A DNA stretch of 16,899 nucleotides from an uncultured Campylobacter sp. (lineage in GTDB: Bacteria > Campylobacterota > Campylobacteria > Campylobacterales > Campylobacteraceae): contig NZ_CALKZP010000011.1 of NCBI RefSeq assembly GCF_938002845.1, forward strand, positions 1 to 16,899, read 5' to 3'. Below the pieces are notes generated by a model. That model did no database searches. It saw only the letters and a list, made by a program, of their open reading frames with translations, and was not told where the DNA came from. The position numbers and the translations under genes are program-made. Positions 5,560 through 11,903 of the stretch are shown here, one piece after another; position 1 is the first letter of the stretch, and each line of letters starts with the position of its first letter.

Positions 5560-7639
5560 TCTTTTTAGCGCCGCTTTAGCGTTTGCAGACCTCAACACGA
5601 CCGGCGAGGGAAGCTTTGTAGAGACGAATTCTTCTACTCCAGAGGCAAATCTTACTTTAGAAAACAACAAAACCGAGATCAAAAAAGAAGTCGCTAAAAT
5701 TCTATCCAAATCTCTCGGTGCAGAGGATGGTAATAAAACTGAAGTAATAAATATGATCGCAGAAAAGGTCGCTAAAACGGAGACTTCGCAGAAAAAAGCT
5801 CCTAACGGCGAGACGCTTATCTCTGTAATCAAAGAGATTAAAAAGCTAAATTTGCAGCGCAGCTCCCTGCTTAACGGCGGCGACGCCAACGCGAGCAAAA
5901 ACGAACTGGACGCCATCGATCGCAATAAAGCTAAGCTCTTTGATCGCCTACCTTTTGCGATTACGCAGCAGGATATGGATATCGAAAGCATAATGTCGTA
6001 TGCGCAAAATAAAAAGAACATCCAAACTACGCTAAAAAAATACGCCAAAAAGCAGAGCTCTCCCGAATACGTAAATGCAAGCGCGGATTTAGAAAAGATG
6101 GAGATGGCAGAGATCTTTTATACCTCACTTATGAAAATTGAGGATATGTTTGTAAACGGCGCAAGCAGAAGCGCGCTTGAAAGCGAGCTAAGTAGCACGC
6201 TACTAAATATCCAAACTAGGGATTTTAGCAAACTTAATGATTTGAAAAATAATCTAAGCAGTCAAGAGCAGATAGACGCCTTAGAGTCTAAAATCAACGA
6301 TTTGAAAAACGACAAGCAGACCTACGACGAGGTGCTTACGTATCTATCGCGAAATAGCGATCTACTCGCAAGCAGCGTGGTTTTTACGAGCTTAAATTTT
6401 AAGTCGGTGATCGATTATATCAACGATAAAATTCCGTTTAAGCTCAGCCACGTAAATTTCGGCAAGCTCATTCTAATCACGCTGATTACGCTATTTTTCT
6501 ACTCGCTTCGCAGGCTACTTGCCAACATCATCTATTTCGTATTTAAATTCTTTAATAAAAGCTTTTCGCTGGATAGCGAAACTCTAAAAACGCAAGTAGT
6601 GGGCATCATAAAGCGCCCGATGGGTATTTTGCTGATCGCTTATTCGGTCGATATCTGTCTTAGTATCTTTTATTATCCAGCGCCTGTGCCGATAAAATTT
6701 GCAAATTTATTCTCGATCGTTTACGTGGTGCTTTGGGCATGGCTCATCATCGAAATCATCGATGGTTACGGTATTGTCGTGCTTGGAAACATCACAAAAA
6801 AAGGCGTCAGAAAAGATATCATAAATCTAGTCGTTAAAATTCTATACGTCATCGTAATCATCATCGCCGCACTTTTAGTGCTAAAGCGTCTAGGCTTTGA
6901 CATCTCGGCGCTTATGGCATCTCTTGGAATCGGCGGACTTGCGATCGCGTTTGCGACCAAGGACATCATCGCGAATTTCTTCTCATCCGTGATGTTATTA
7001 TTCGATAACTCGTTCTCGCAAGGTGATTGGGTCGTATTAGGCGACATAGAAGGAAACGTCGTAGAAACGGGCTTTAGAAAGACGACGATCAGAACCTTTG
7101 ATAACGCTCTTGTTTTTGTGCCGAATTCCAACATAATGGCGCAAAATATCAAAAACTGGAGCCGTAGGAAGGTAGGGCGGAATTTAAAGCTTACCGTAGG
7201 CGTCGAATACGGCGCGAGCACGGATCAACTGCGAAAGTGCGTAAACGACATCAAAGAGATGCTAAAATCTCACCCGGGCATCGCTCAATCTGCAGATACG
7301 GCATTAAATTCCAAAGATTTTCGTATGCGCTATAGACAAAATATGGTCTCTATCGACGATTTAGCGGGCTATAAAAGCACTATGTTCGTGGCGCTAGATA
7401 GCTTTGGCGATTCGTCTATTAATATTTTAGTTTACTGTTTCACAAAAACCGTAATATGGGCAAATTTCATCCAAACGAAAGAGGATGTTTTATTTAAAAT
7501 AATGGAGATTGTGGAGCAAAACGGACTATCGTTTGCCTTCCCATCGCAGAGCGTTTATATCGAAAATATCCCGGAAATAGCAAGCGAATGCGTAAAATCA
7601 AAAGTAAATTCCAACGACAAAGGAGAACAAAATGGCTGA
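5525..7639 (+). CDS. MscS-family mechanosensitive ion channel
   Basis: This 704-residue channel opens under membrane tension to release solutes during hypo-osmotic shock. Residues 1-21 form a signal peptide (cleavage likely after ALAFA). Residues 22 to about 305 are periplasmic, acidic/Lys-rich and helical. Hydrophobic segments lie at about 312-335, 364-385, 395-420 and 432-452. The pore helix follows at about 460-492, with the Gly/Ala pattern ASLGIGGLAIAFATKDIIANF typical of the MscS TM3. The beta domain has FSQGDWVVLGDIEGNVVETGFRKT and VPNSNIMAQNIKNWSR. The size and N-terminal extension resemble MscK/YbdG-like large MscS proteins more than the 286-aa MscS. The ATG at 5525 has AAGGGA upstream and lies inside the carbonic anhydrase gene. 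Its stop overlaps the next small gene by 8 nt. Family is secure. Confidence 0.94.
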   Translation: MKKSIISFLTISLFSAALAFADLNTTGEGSFVETNSSTPEANLTLENNKTEIKKEVAKILSKSLGAEDGNKTEVINMIAEKVAKTETSQKKAPNGETLISVIKEIKKLNLQRSSLLNGGDANASKNELDAIDRNKAKLFDRLPFAITQQDMDIESIMSYAQNKKNIQTTLKKYAKKQSSPEYVNASADLEKMEMAEIFYTSLMKIEDMFVNGASRSALESELSSTLLNIQTRDFSKLNDLKNNLSSQEQIDALESKINDLKNDKQTYDEVLTYLSRNSDLLASSVVFTSLNFKSVIDYINDKIPFKLSHVNFGKLILITLITLFFYSLRRLLANIIYFVFKFFNKSFSLDSETLKTQVVGIIKRPMGILLIAYSVDICLSIFYYPAPVPIKFANLFSIVYVVLWAWLIIEIIDGYGIVVLGNITKKGVRKDIINLVVKILYVIVIIIAALLVLKRLGFDISALMASLGIGGLAIAFATKDIIANFFSSVMLLFDNSFSQGDWVVLGDIEGNVVETGFRKTTIRTFDNALVFVPNSNIMAQNIKNWSRRKVGRNLKLTVGVEYGASTDQLRKCVNDIKEMLKSHPGIAQSADTALNSKDFRMRYRQNMVSIDDLAGYKSTMFVALDSFGDSSINILVYCFTKTVIWANFIQTKEDVLFKIMEIVEQNGLSFAFPSQSVYIENIPEIASECVKSKVNSNDKGEQNG

Positions 7640-7805
7640 TTTCGATGACTTCGAAGACGAAGAGTTCGATGAGGACGAATATGAGGACGATGATTTAATC
7701 GGAGGCGACGAGAGTTACAACTACAACTACGACGAGGATGATTACAGCTACGAAGACGACGACGGTTTTAACGATTATAGTGATTTGGACAGCGAGGATT
7801 ATTAG
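7632..7805 (+). CDS. Very acidic small protein (57 aa), unknown function
   Basis: ATG at 7632 with AGGAGA at 7621-7626; stop TAG at 7803-7805. The protein has 20 Asp, 10 Glu, 8 Tyr and 4 Phe, and no Lys, Arg, His or Cys, so 30 of 57 residues are acidic. Acidic runs alternate with aromatic residues (DFDDFEDEEFDEDEYEDDD, then YNYNYDEDDYSYEDDD), giving a low-complexity, probably disordered chain. The gene overlaps the MscS stop by 8 nt, and its last base is the first base of the GTG start of the SOD gene (TAGTG). The SOD ribosome binding site GAGGA lies in its final codons. This nested layout and the strict charge bias argue for real translation. I recognise no family. Possible roles are metal binding, DNA mimicry or binding a basic partner; all are inference. 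Confidence 0.75.
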   Translation: MADFDDFEDEEFDEDEYEDDDLIGGDESYNYNYDEDDYSYEDDDGFNDYSDLDSEDY

Positions 7806-8536
7806 TGTTTAGATCCAGGGCGCTGCCTTTTGATCCGCGCGCGAATAAAATCGCGAGCTTGCAGAGTTTGAAATTTCACCACGGCGGGCTTTACGAGGAC
7901 TACGTCTCTGCCTTAAATCGAGATATTGCGGACACGCCGATACAAAACGCGGATCTTTTTATGATCATCACGCAGTCGTTCAAGGATACGCGCGGCGAGG
8001 AGTGCGAGTTTTCGCAAATTTCAAAGCTTTATAAAATTTGCCTAGGTTTTAGCCGTATTTTTAACAACGCCTCTGAAATTTACAACCACGATTTTTACTT
8101 CGACTGCATCGCGCAGCCAAGCGAGCCTAGTGGCGAGCTCGCGGATGCTTTGGCGCAGGCTTTCGGCGGGATGGAAAATTTTAAAAGCGAGTTTTTAAAG
8201 CGCGCGATGGGGCTTTTCGGCAGCGGCTGGTGCTGGCTTGCGTGCGACGAGCGTGGCGCGAATTTAGAAATTATCACGACGCAAAATGCGGACACGCCGA
8301 TCGCTCACGGCAAAATTCCACTGCTTGCCTGCGATCTTTGGGAGCACGCATACTACGCCGATCATCAAAATGCACGCAAGCCCTACGTGGAGAATTTCCT
8401 GCGCTTTGCGGATTTCGGCTTCGCAAGCGACGCCTACTTCCAGGCGAAAAAGCAGGGACTTGACTCCGTAAAGCTCTACATCAGCGAGCTTCATCCCGTC
8501 GCCTCCTCTCGCTGCGATTGCGGCTGCTGCGGGTAA
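7805..8536 (+). CDS. sodB: Divergent Fe-type superoxide dismutase
   Basis: The 243-residue protein aligns along its length with Fe/Mn superoxide dismutases, which convert superoxide to oxygen and peroxide. The four metal ligands are kept: His25 (KFHHGG), His95 (IYNHDFYF), Asp177 and His181 (DLWEHAYY). GSGWCWLA, TTQNADTPI and DHQNARKPYVENF are also typical, and the Ala in NADTP marks the Fe type. Odd points: Glu91 replaces the Gln69 of E. coli FeSOD (NNASEIYNH), Leu29 replaces active-site His30, about 20 extra residues lie at 55-82, and the tail ends in SRCDCGCCG. The start is GTG at 7805, supported by MFxxRxLPFD similarity to the C. jejuni enzyme as I recall it and by GAGGA upstream. Translation is coupled to the acidic gene. 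Family is secure; normal catalysis is doubtful, and a paralogue is possible. Confidence 0.88.
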   Translation: MFRSRALPFDPRANKIASLQSLKFHHGGLYEDYVSALNRDIADTPIQNADLFMIITQSFKDTRGEECEFSQISKLYKICLGFSRIFNNASEIYNHDFYFDCIAQPSEPSGELADALAQAFGGMENFKSEFLKRAMGLFGSGWCWLACDERGANLEIITTQNADTPIAHGKIPLLACDLWEHAYYADHQNARKPYVENFLRFADFGFASDAYFQAKKQGLDSVKLYISELHPVASSRCDCGCCG

Positions 8537-8559
8537 ATTTGGACTTTTGCTATGCAGCC

Positions 8560-8604
8560 TTTAGCGCGCGATATTCTAGCTCGCTATGACCGTCGCGCGC
8601 TAAA
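8560..8604 (+). terminator. Large hairpin after the SOD gene, possible terminator
   Basis: A perfect 12-bp inverted repeat (tttagcgcgcga 8560-8571, tcgcgcgctaaa 8593-8604) has a 21-nt loop, 24 nt after the SOD stop. Only TTTC follows, so termination is plausible but not certain. Confidence 0.5.
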
Positions 8605-8678
8605 TTTCAAATGGCTACGTCTTTCAATGCCTGTATTTTGCCGCACGAATACTGCGCTATACGGCCTGTAGTGCTCTG

Positions 8679-8704
8679 AGAGCGCTCCCGGCTTGCCGCG
8701 CTCT
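8679..8704. repeat. Hairpin in the gene-free region
   Basis: A perfect 7-bp GC-rich stem (agagcgc 8679-8685, gcgctct 8698-8704) has a 12-nt loop and is followed by taaattt-like sequence, as is the hairpin at 8560-8604. Confidence 0.4.
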
Positions 8705-8785
8705 AAATTTACGTAAATTTGATTTTGAACCCATTTGGCGTCCACGGATTAAAATTTAAGATTTTTAATTTGAAGTTTGTTTGAC

Positions 8786-8791
8786 TATAAT
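8786..8791 (+). promoter_or_regulatory. Orphan -10 box in the gene-free region
   Basis: TATAAT is preceded by a T-rich run (atttttaatttgaagtttg, then tttgac), the usual layout of Campylobacter promoters. No open frame with a ribosome binding site follows, so it might drive a non-coding RNA or be fortuitous. Confidence 0.35.
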
Positions 8792-9044
8792 TCACCGCTC
8801 GTTACGCGCCAAATTCCGAGTGCTTCTCCTTTTCAGCGCTTATATCTTATGCGCAAATACCGCGTTGCACAGACCTTATGCGAAATTTCGCTTTATCTAG
8901 CTCTGCTTTCTTAAAATTTCCACCGCTCGCGTATTGAAATTTAACGCTACGAGCGAGCATCTTGCAAAATTTTAAAGTTGCAAATAAGCCCATGAAATTT
9001 TCATACCGAAATAAGCAGCGCATTCTTTGCTTCCGTAATTATAT

Positions 9045-9067
9045 AGGGAGGCGCTCTCTGCCTCCCT
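9045..9067. repeat. Perfect hairpin in the gene-free region
   Basis: An 8-bp stem (agggaggc 9045-9052, gcctccct 9060-9067) has a 7-nt loop. It is preceded by taattatat (a possible -10) and followed by gctttg, so it could be the 5' hairpin or the terminator of a short RNA. Confidence 0.4.
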
Positions 9068-9450
9068 GCTTTGTTCACCCATGCCCTATTCGTAAAATTT
9101 TGTTTAGTAAAGCGGTCGGCAAATTTTAAAATATAAGCCAACTAAAATTCTGCCGCGCTAAAGGCAAGGTTGCAGTAGATTTGAAATTTAAGCCTGAATA
9201 GCATGGCTTGCGAACCGCGGTCTAAATTTAACAAAATTTGATCGTCAAATTTTACTTTTTGGCAGTTGAAATTTTTAGCGTCGTTTCGGCTTGAAATTTC
9301 GCTTTAAATTTTAAAAATTTGCGCCCGTTAAAGCTGGCTCGTTACGCGGGAAAAACAAACTGTATCGAAACAATCTATGCCGCGTCGAAGCGATACCTGC
9401 GCGCTATGTGCGCCAAAATACAGCGCAGAATTTTCCGCATCGACTAAAAT

Positions 9451-9473
9451 CGTGCAGCTGGCTGCGCTGCACG
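9451..9473. repeat. Perfect hairpin in the gene-free region
   Basis: An 8-bp stem (cgtgcagc 9451-9458, gctgcacg 9466-9473) has a 7-nt loop. It is the same size as the hairpin at 9045-9067. No T-tract is seen on either side. Confidence 0.4.
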
Positions 9474-9662
9474 AAGCCCCGCTTGTTTAAAGAGTCAAGC
9501 CGTATTCGCGCACCGTATAAAGTTACACTCGTCCAAAGTCGTGCTCAATCAAAATTCAAAGCCGCATCTGTCCGAAGCGCAAAATATAAAGCCAAAGTTG
9601 CTTAAAAATTTAAACCTATCCAAAATTCCAAATCCGCTTAAAATTTTAAAATTTAGCCCGCT

Positions 9663-10874
9663 TTACTCCCTTGCCAGCCCGTTTTTATCGGATTTGTCGC
9701 TGATTAGTTTGCCGCTTTCGTCGTATTTTTTAGCGCGCACGAGCCTGCCGCGCTCAAACTCGCCCTCGGCTTCGAGCTTGCCGTCTGCATAGTAGTGCTT
9801 CGCCGTGCCCGTCTCCAGACCATCCTTGAACGTAACTCTAGCCTTGAGCGCACCGTTTTCGTGATATGTTTCGTATAGCCCGTGGTTGCGCCCATCTCTG
9901 AACATTACCTTCGCCGCAAGCGCACCGCTTGCGTAGTATTGCTTACTCGTGCCCATTTGCCTGCCGCGCTCAAACTCGTATTCGCCCTGCAGTGCGCCGC
10001 TTGCGTAGTATTCGCGCACGGCGCCGTCGCGCTCGCCGTCTTTGAAATTTTCGACTACGCGCGTTTTGCCGTCCTCGTAAAAATACTTCCAAACGCCCTG
10101 TTTGCGGTCGTCCTTGTATGCGCCCGTCTGCTTTAGCGCGCCGCTTTCGTAGTACCATTTTTCCGCGCCTTGGCGCTTACCCGCTTTGTATGTTCGCACG
10201 CCGCGCACTTTGCCGCTTTTATAATAATCTACGTCCTTGCCGTTTCGCAGCCCGCCCTTATACGGGTGGCGCGCGCTTACTTCGCCGCTTTCGTAGTAGT
10301 CGGTGAAAACGCCCTCGCGCCTGTCCGCTTTATACGCGCCCCGCTGCTTTATCTTGCCGCTTCCCTGATAATACAGCTTGTAAAAACCCTCGCGCTTGCC
10401 GGCTTTGTATTCGCTCTGCGATCTCAGCTCGCCGCCGTCCGCGTAGTAGCTCTTCGCGACGCCGTCGTACAGGCCGTTTTTTAGCGGATATTCGTTTGAA
10501 GGCTTATCTCTGCCGTCAAAGTAATCGCGCTCGCGCACCGCGGTGCCGTCCTTTACGTCGATCTCGCGAATTAGTGTGGGCGGTAACGGCTTTGCTCTGG
10601 GGTAGACGACGCCCATAAAATTTACGTCGTAAAGGTCTTCTACGCTGTAGTGCAGCACCTTGAGCGTCCCGCTATAGGGCTTGTCCGCTACGAAATACAG
10701 GCCGTTTTTTAGGACCGGCTCGGGCTGCATTACGATTTTTGGCTCCAGAGCTTGCGCGCCCAGCGCCAAAAGCGGAAGCAGAAGCAGGAACTTTAATGCG
10801 CTTGGAAAGCTAAAATTTCGCATTAAATTTAAGCCCAAATTGAGCGAATTTTGCGCGGGTTTGCGGGTTTTCAT
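9663..10874 (-). CDS. Secreted MORN_2-repeat protein
   Basis: A 403-residue exported protein. Residues 19-43 carry a signal-peptide-like hydrophobic stretch (LKFLLLLPLLALGAQA) after an unusually long basic N-region. From about residue 135 onward there are ten regular 24-residue repeats and a partial eleventh. Each follows the pattern G-x3-x-Y-Y-x-S/D-G-x-L-x5-Y/F-K-x-G-x-R-x, the MORN_2 (YwqK-like) repeat that folds into a beta solenoid. Some annotations call such proteins 'toxin-antitoxin YwqK family antitoxin'; nothing here supports a toxin-antitoxin role. The ATG at 10874 is chosen because AAGGAAG stands about 10 nt upstream. An internal Met at 10823 gives a more standard signal peptide but lacks a ribosome binding site. 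It is probably a periplasmic or surface protein. Neighbours give no functional hint. Confidence 0.88.
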   Translation of the reverse strand: MKTRKPAQNSLNLGLNLMRNFSFPSALKFLLLLPLLALGAQALEPKIVMQPEPVLKNGLYFVADKPYSGTLKVLHYSVEDLYDVNFMGVVYPRAKPLPPTLIREIDVKDGTAVRERDYFDGRDKPSNEYPLKNGLYDGVAKSYYADGGELRSQSEYKAGKREGFYKLYYQGSGKIKQRGAYKADRREGVFTDYYESGEVSARHPYKGGLRNGKDVDYYKSGKVRGVRTYKAGKRQGAEKWYYESGALKQTGAYKDDRKQGVWKYFYEDGKTRVVENFKDGERDGAVREYYASGALQGEYEFERGRQMGTSKQYYASGALAAKVMFRDGRNHGLYETYHENGALKARVTFKDGLETGTAKHYYADGKLEAEGEFERGRLVRAKKYDESGKLISDKSDKNGLARE

Positions 10875-11042
10875 ATTTTGCTTCCTTGTGGCTCGGTTAA
10901 ATTTGAAGAATTTTAAAATTTGAAGCTAAATTTTAGATAAATCTTCGCGGAGTTTGGGCTGTGGATTTGGTTTATGATGCGGGCGGAGCGCAAGCCGTGC
11001 CTGTCAGCCTCTCTCGCTGTTTAATGGAGCCGAGCCCGAGCG

Positions 11043-11555
11043 CTAAATTTCGGCGCGCTTTAACACATTCACGACGATCGTCCACTCGCGCACGAGCCTT
11101 TCAAAACTAAAATTTGCATTCGCTGGGCTTGTAGAGGGTAGTTTGATCGGCTCTCTGCACGTTGCGTTTAAAATTTGATTTTTTAGATATTTTTCGCAGA
11201 TTTCATACGCCTTGCCGCCATTGGCGAACACCTGCACGATGCGTGCGCCGCTAAAGATCGGCTCTAAATTTGCAGGCTCGACGGAGGTCATTTTAGCATC
11301 GCTCGAGCCCTTTATCTCGCAGGATATCGCAGCGTCGTAGATAGCAATGCGATGAGCGAGCAGGAAATTTATCTTTTCATCCGTGCTCACAGGCATCGAA
11401 GCATTTAAAATCCCGGACAGCAACCGCCAAAAGCGATTTTGCGGATTTGCGTAGTAAAAGCCCAGTTTGCGAGAAACTACGGACGGAAAGGAGCCGAGAA
11501 TTAAAATTTTAGAATTCTCATCGAAAATCGGCTTAAAAGGGTGGGTTTGGCTCAT
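11043..11555 (-). CDS. DNA-deoxyinosine glycosylase (UDG superfamily family 6)
   Basis: The enzyme would excise hypoxanthine, and perhaps other deaminated bases, from DNA as the first step of base-excision repair. The 170 residues begin with HPFKPIFDENSKILILGSFPS (about 5-25). SRKLGFYYANPQNRFW (28-43) follows, carrying Asn40, which matches the catalytic Asn39 described for the Methanosarcina HDG family. The second active-site motif is LPSTSPANA at about 139-147. This set distinguishes family 6 from Ung-type enzymes, which have a GQDPYH motif. The ATG at 11555 follows aagcaagcgcaaa, a weak ribosome binding site. The gene stands alone between two gene-free spacers, transcribed leftward. Family is confident; substrate range is inferred. 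Confidence 0.9.
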   Translation of the reverse strand: MSQTHPFKPIFDENSKILILGSFPSVVSRKLGFYYANPQNRFWRLLSGILNASMPVSTDEKINFLLAHRIAIYDAAISCEIKGSSDAKMTSVEPANLEPIFSGARIVQVFANGGKAYEICEKYLKNQILNATCREPIKLPSTSPANANFSFERLVREWTIVVNVLKRAEI

Positions 11556-11903
11556 TTTGCGCTTGCTTTGTATTCATCAAAAACGCTTGCCGGAGCGCTA
11601 TAAAATTTATCTTTCATTTTCGCTTTATCTCTCGTAAATTTCGCAATTTCGCCCGCGAAGTAGCTTGAAGCTTAAATTGCGCGGCAACAAAGATTTCGGC
11701 GCGCCTGTTTGCTCTGATACGGTGCGCGGTAAAAATTCTACTGAACCTGCCACGGCGAGCGATTTGGGTCTAAATTTCAGCTTTTGCAAATCCCAAATCA
11801 GAGTTTTTGCGACTAAATTTAGCGCTTCGCAGCGGCAAAATTTTAACCTTTGCGGCAGTTAAAATTCTATCTACCGCCGCAACCGCCCCCGAAACCTTGC
11901 GCC
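11556..11903. other. Spacer with no convincing gene
   Basis: This lies between the starts of the glycosylase gene and the end of moeA. A 65-codon open frame at 11665-11862 (plus) starts with TTG, lacks a ribosome binding site and resembles nothing. Two inverted repeats are visible: gatttggg/cccaaatc (11761-11768, 11792-11799) and the one at 11850-11882. The glycosylase promoter must lie here, but I see no clear -10 box. Confidence 0.45.
11850..11882 (-). terminator. Possible terminator after moeA
   Basis: A perfect 7-bp stem (ttgcggc 11850-11856, gccgcaa 11876-11882) has a 19-nt loop, 21 nt after the moeA stop. On the minus strand it is followed by AGGTTAAAATTTT, a weak T-tract. Confidence 0.35.

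Larger units (their letters stand above)
8537..9662. other. 1.1-kb region without a convincing gene
   Basis: This lies between the ends of the convergent SOD and MORN-repeat genes. All frames I followed are broken by stops, and the few short open frames (for example 9408-9605 plus) have no ribosome binding site or recognisable product. The sequence alternates aaattt/ttaaaatt tracts with GC-rich islands. It holds an orphan -10-like site at 8786-8791 and perfect hairpins at 8560-8604, 8679-8704, 9045-9067 and 9451-9473. The 12-mer gctcgttacgcg occurs twice (8797-8808 and 9337-9348). It could carry an untranslated RNA or be a decayed gene; I cannot tell which. Confidence 0.5.

Noticed and set aside
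8797..9348. Repeated gctcgttacgcg as part of a CRISPR or mobile element
   Set aside because: Only two copies 540 nt apart, with no regular spacing, no terminal repeats and no transposase; probably chance or a small dispersed motif.
9408..9792. Short plus-strand open frames in the gene-free region and into the MORN gene
   Set aside because: No ribosome binding site, low-complexity composition, and partly antisense to a clear gene.
9970..10484. Several open frames on both strands across the MORN-repeat gene
   Set aside because: They are shadows of the 72-nt repeats in a GC-rich gene; none has a ribosome binding site or recognisable product.
9663..10874. Toxin-antitoxin role for the MORN-repeat protein (YwqK 'antitoxin' label)
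   Set aside because: The protein is exported by its signal peptide, stands alone, and no toxin-like partner is adjacent.
11665..11862. 65-codon open frame between moeA and the glycosylase gene
   Set aside because: TTG start without ribosome binding site, no recognisable features.
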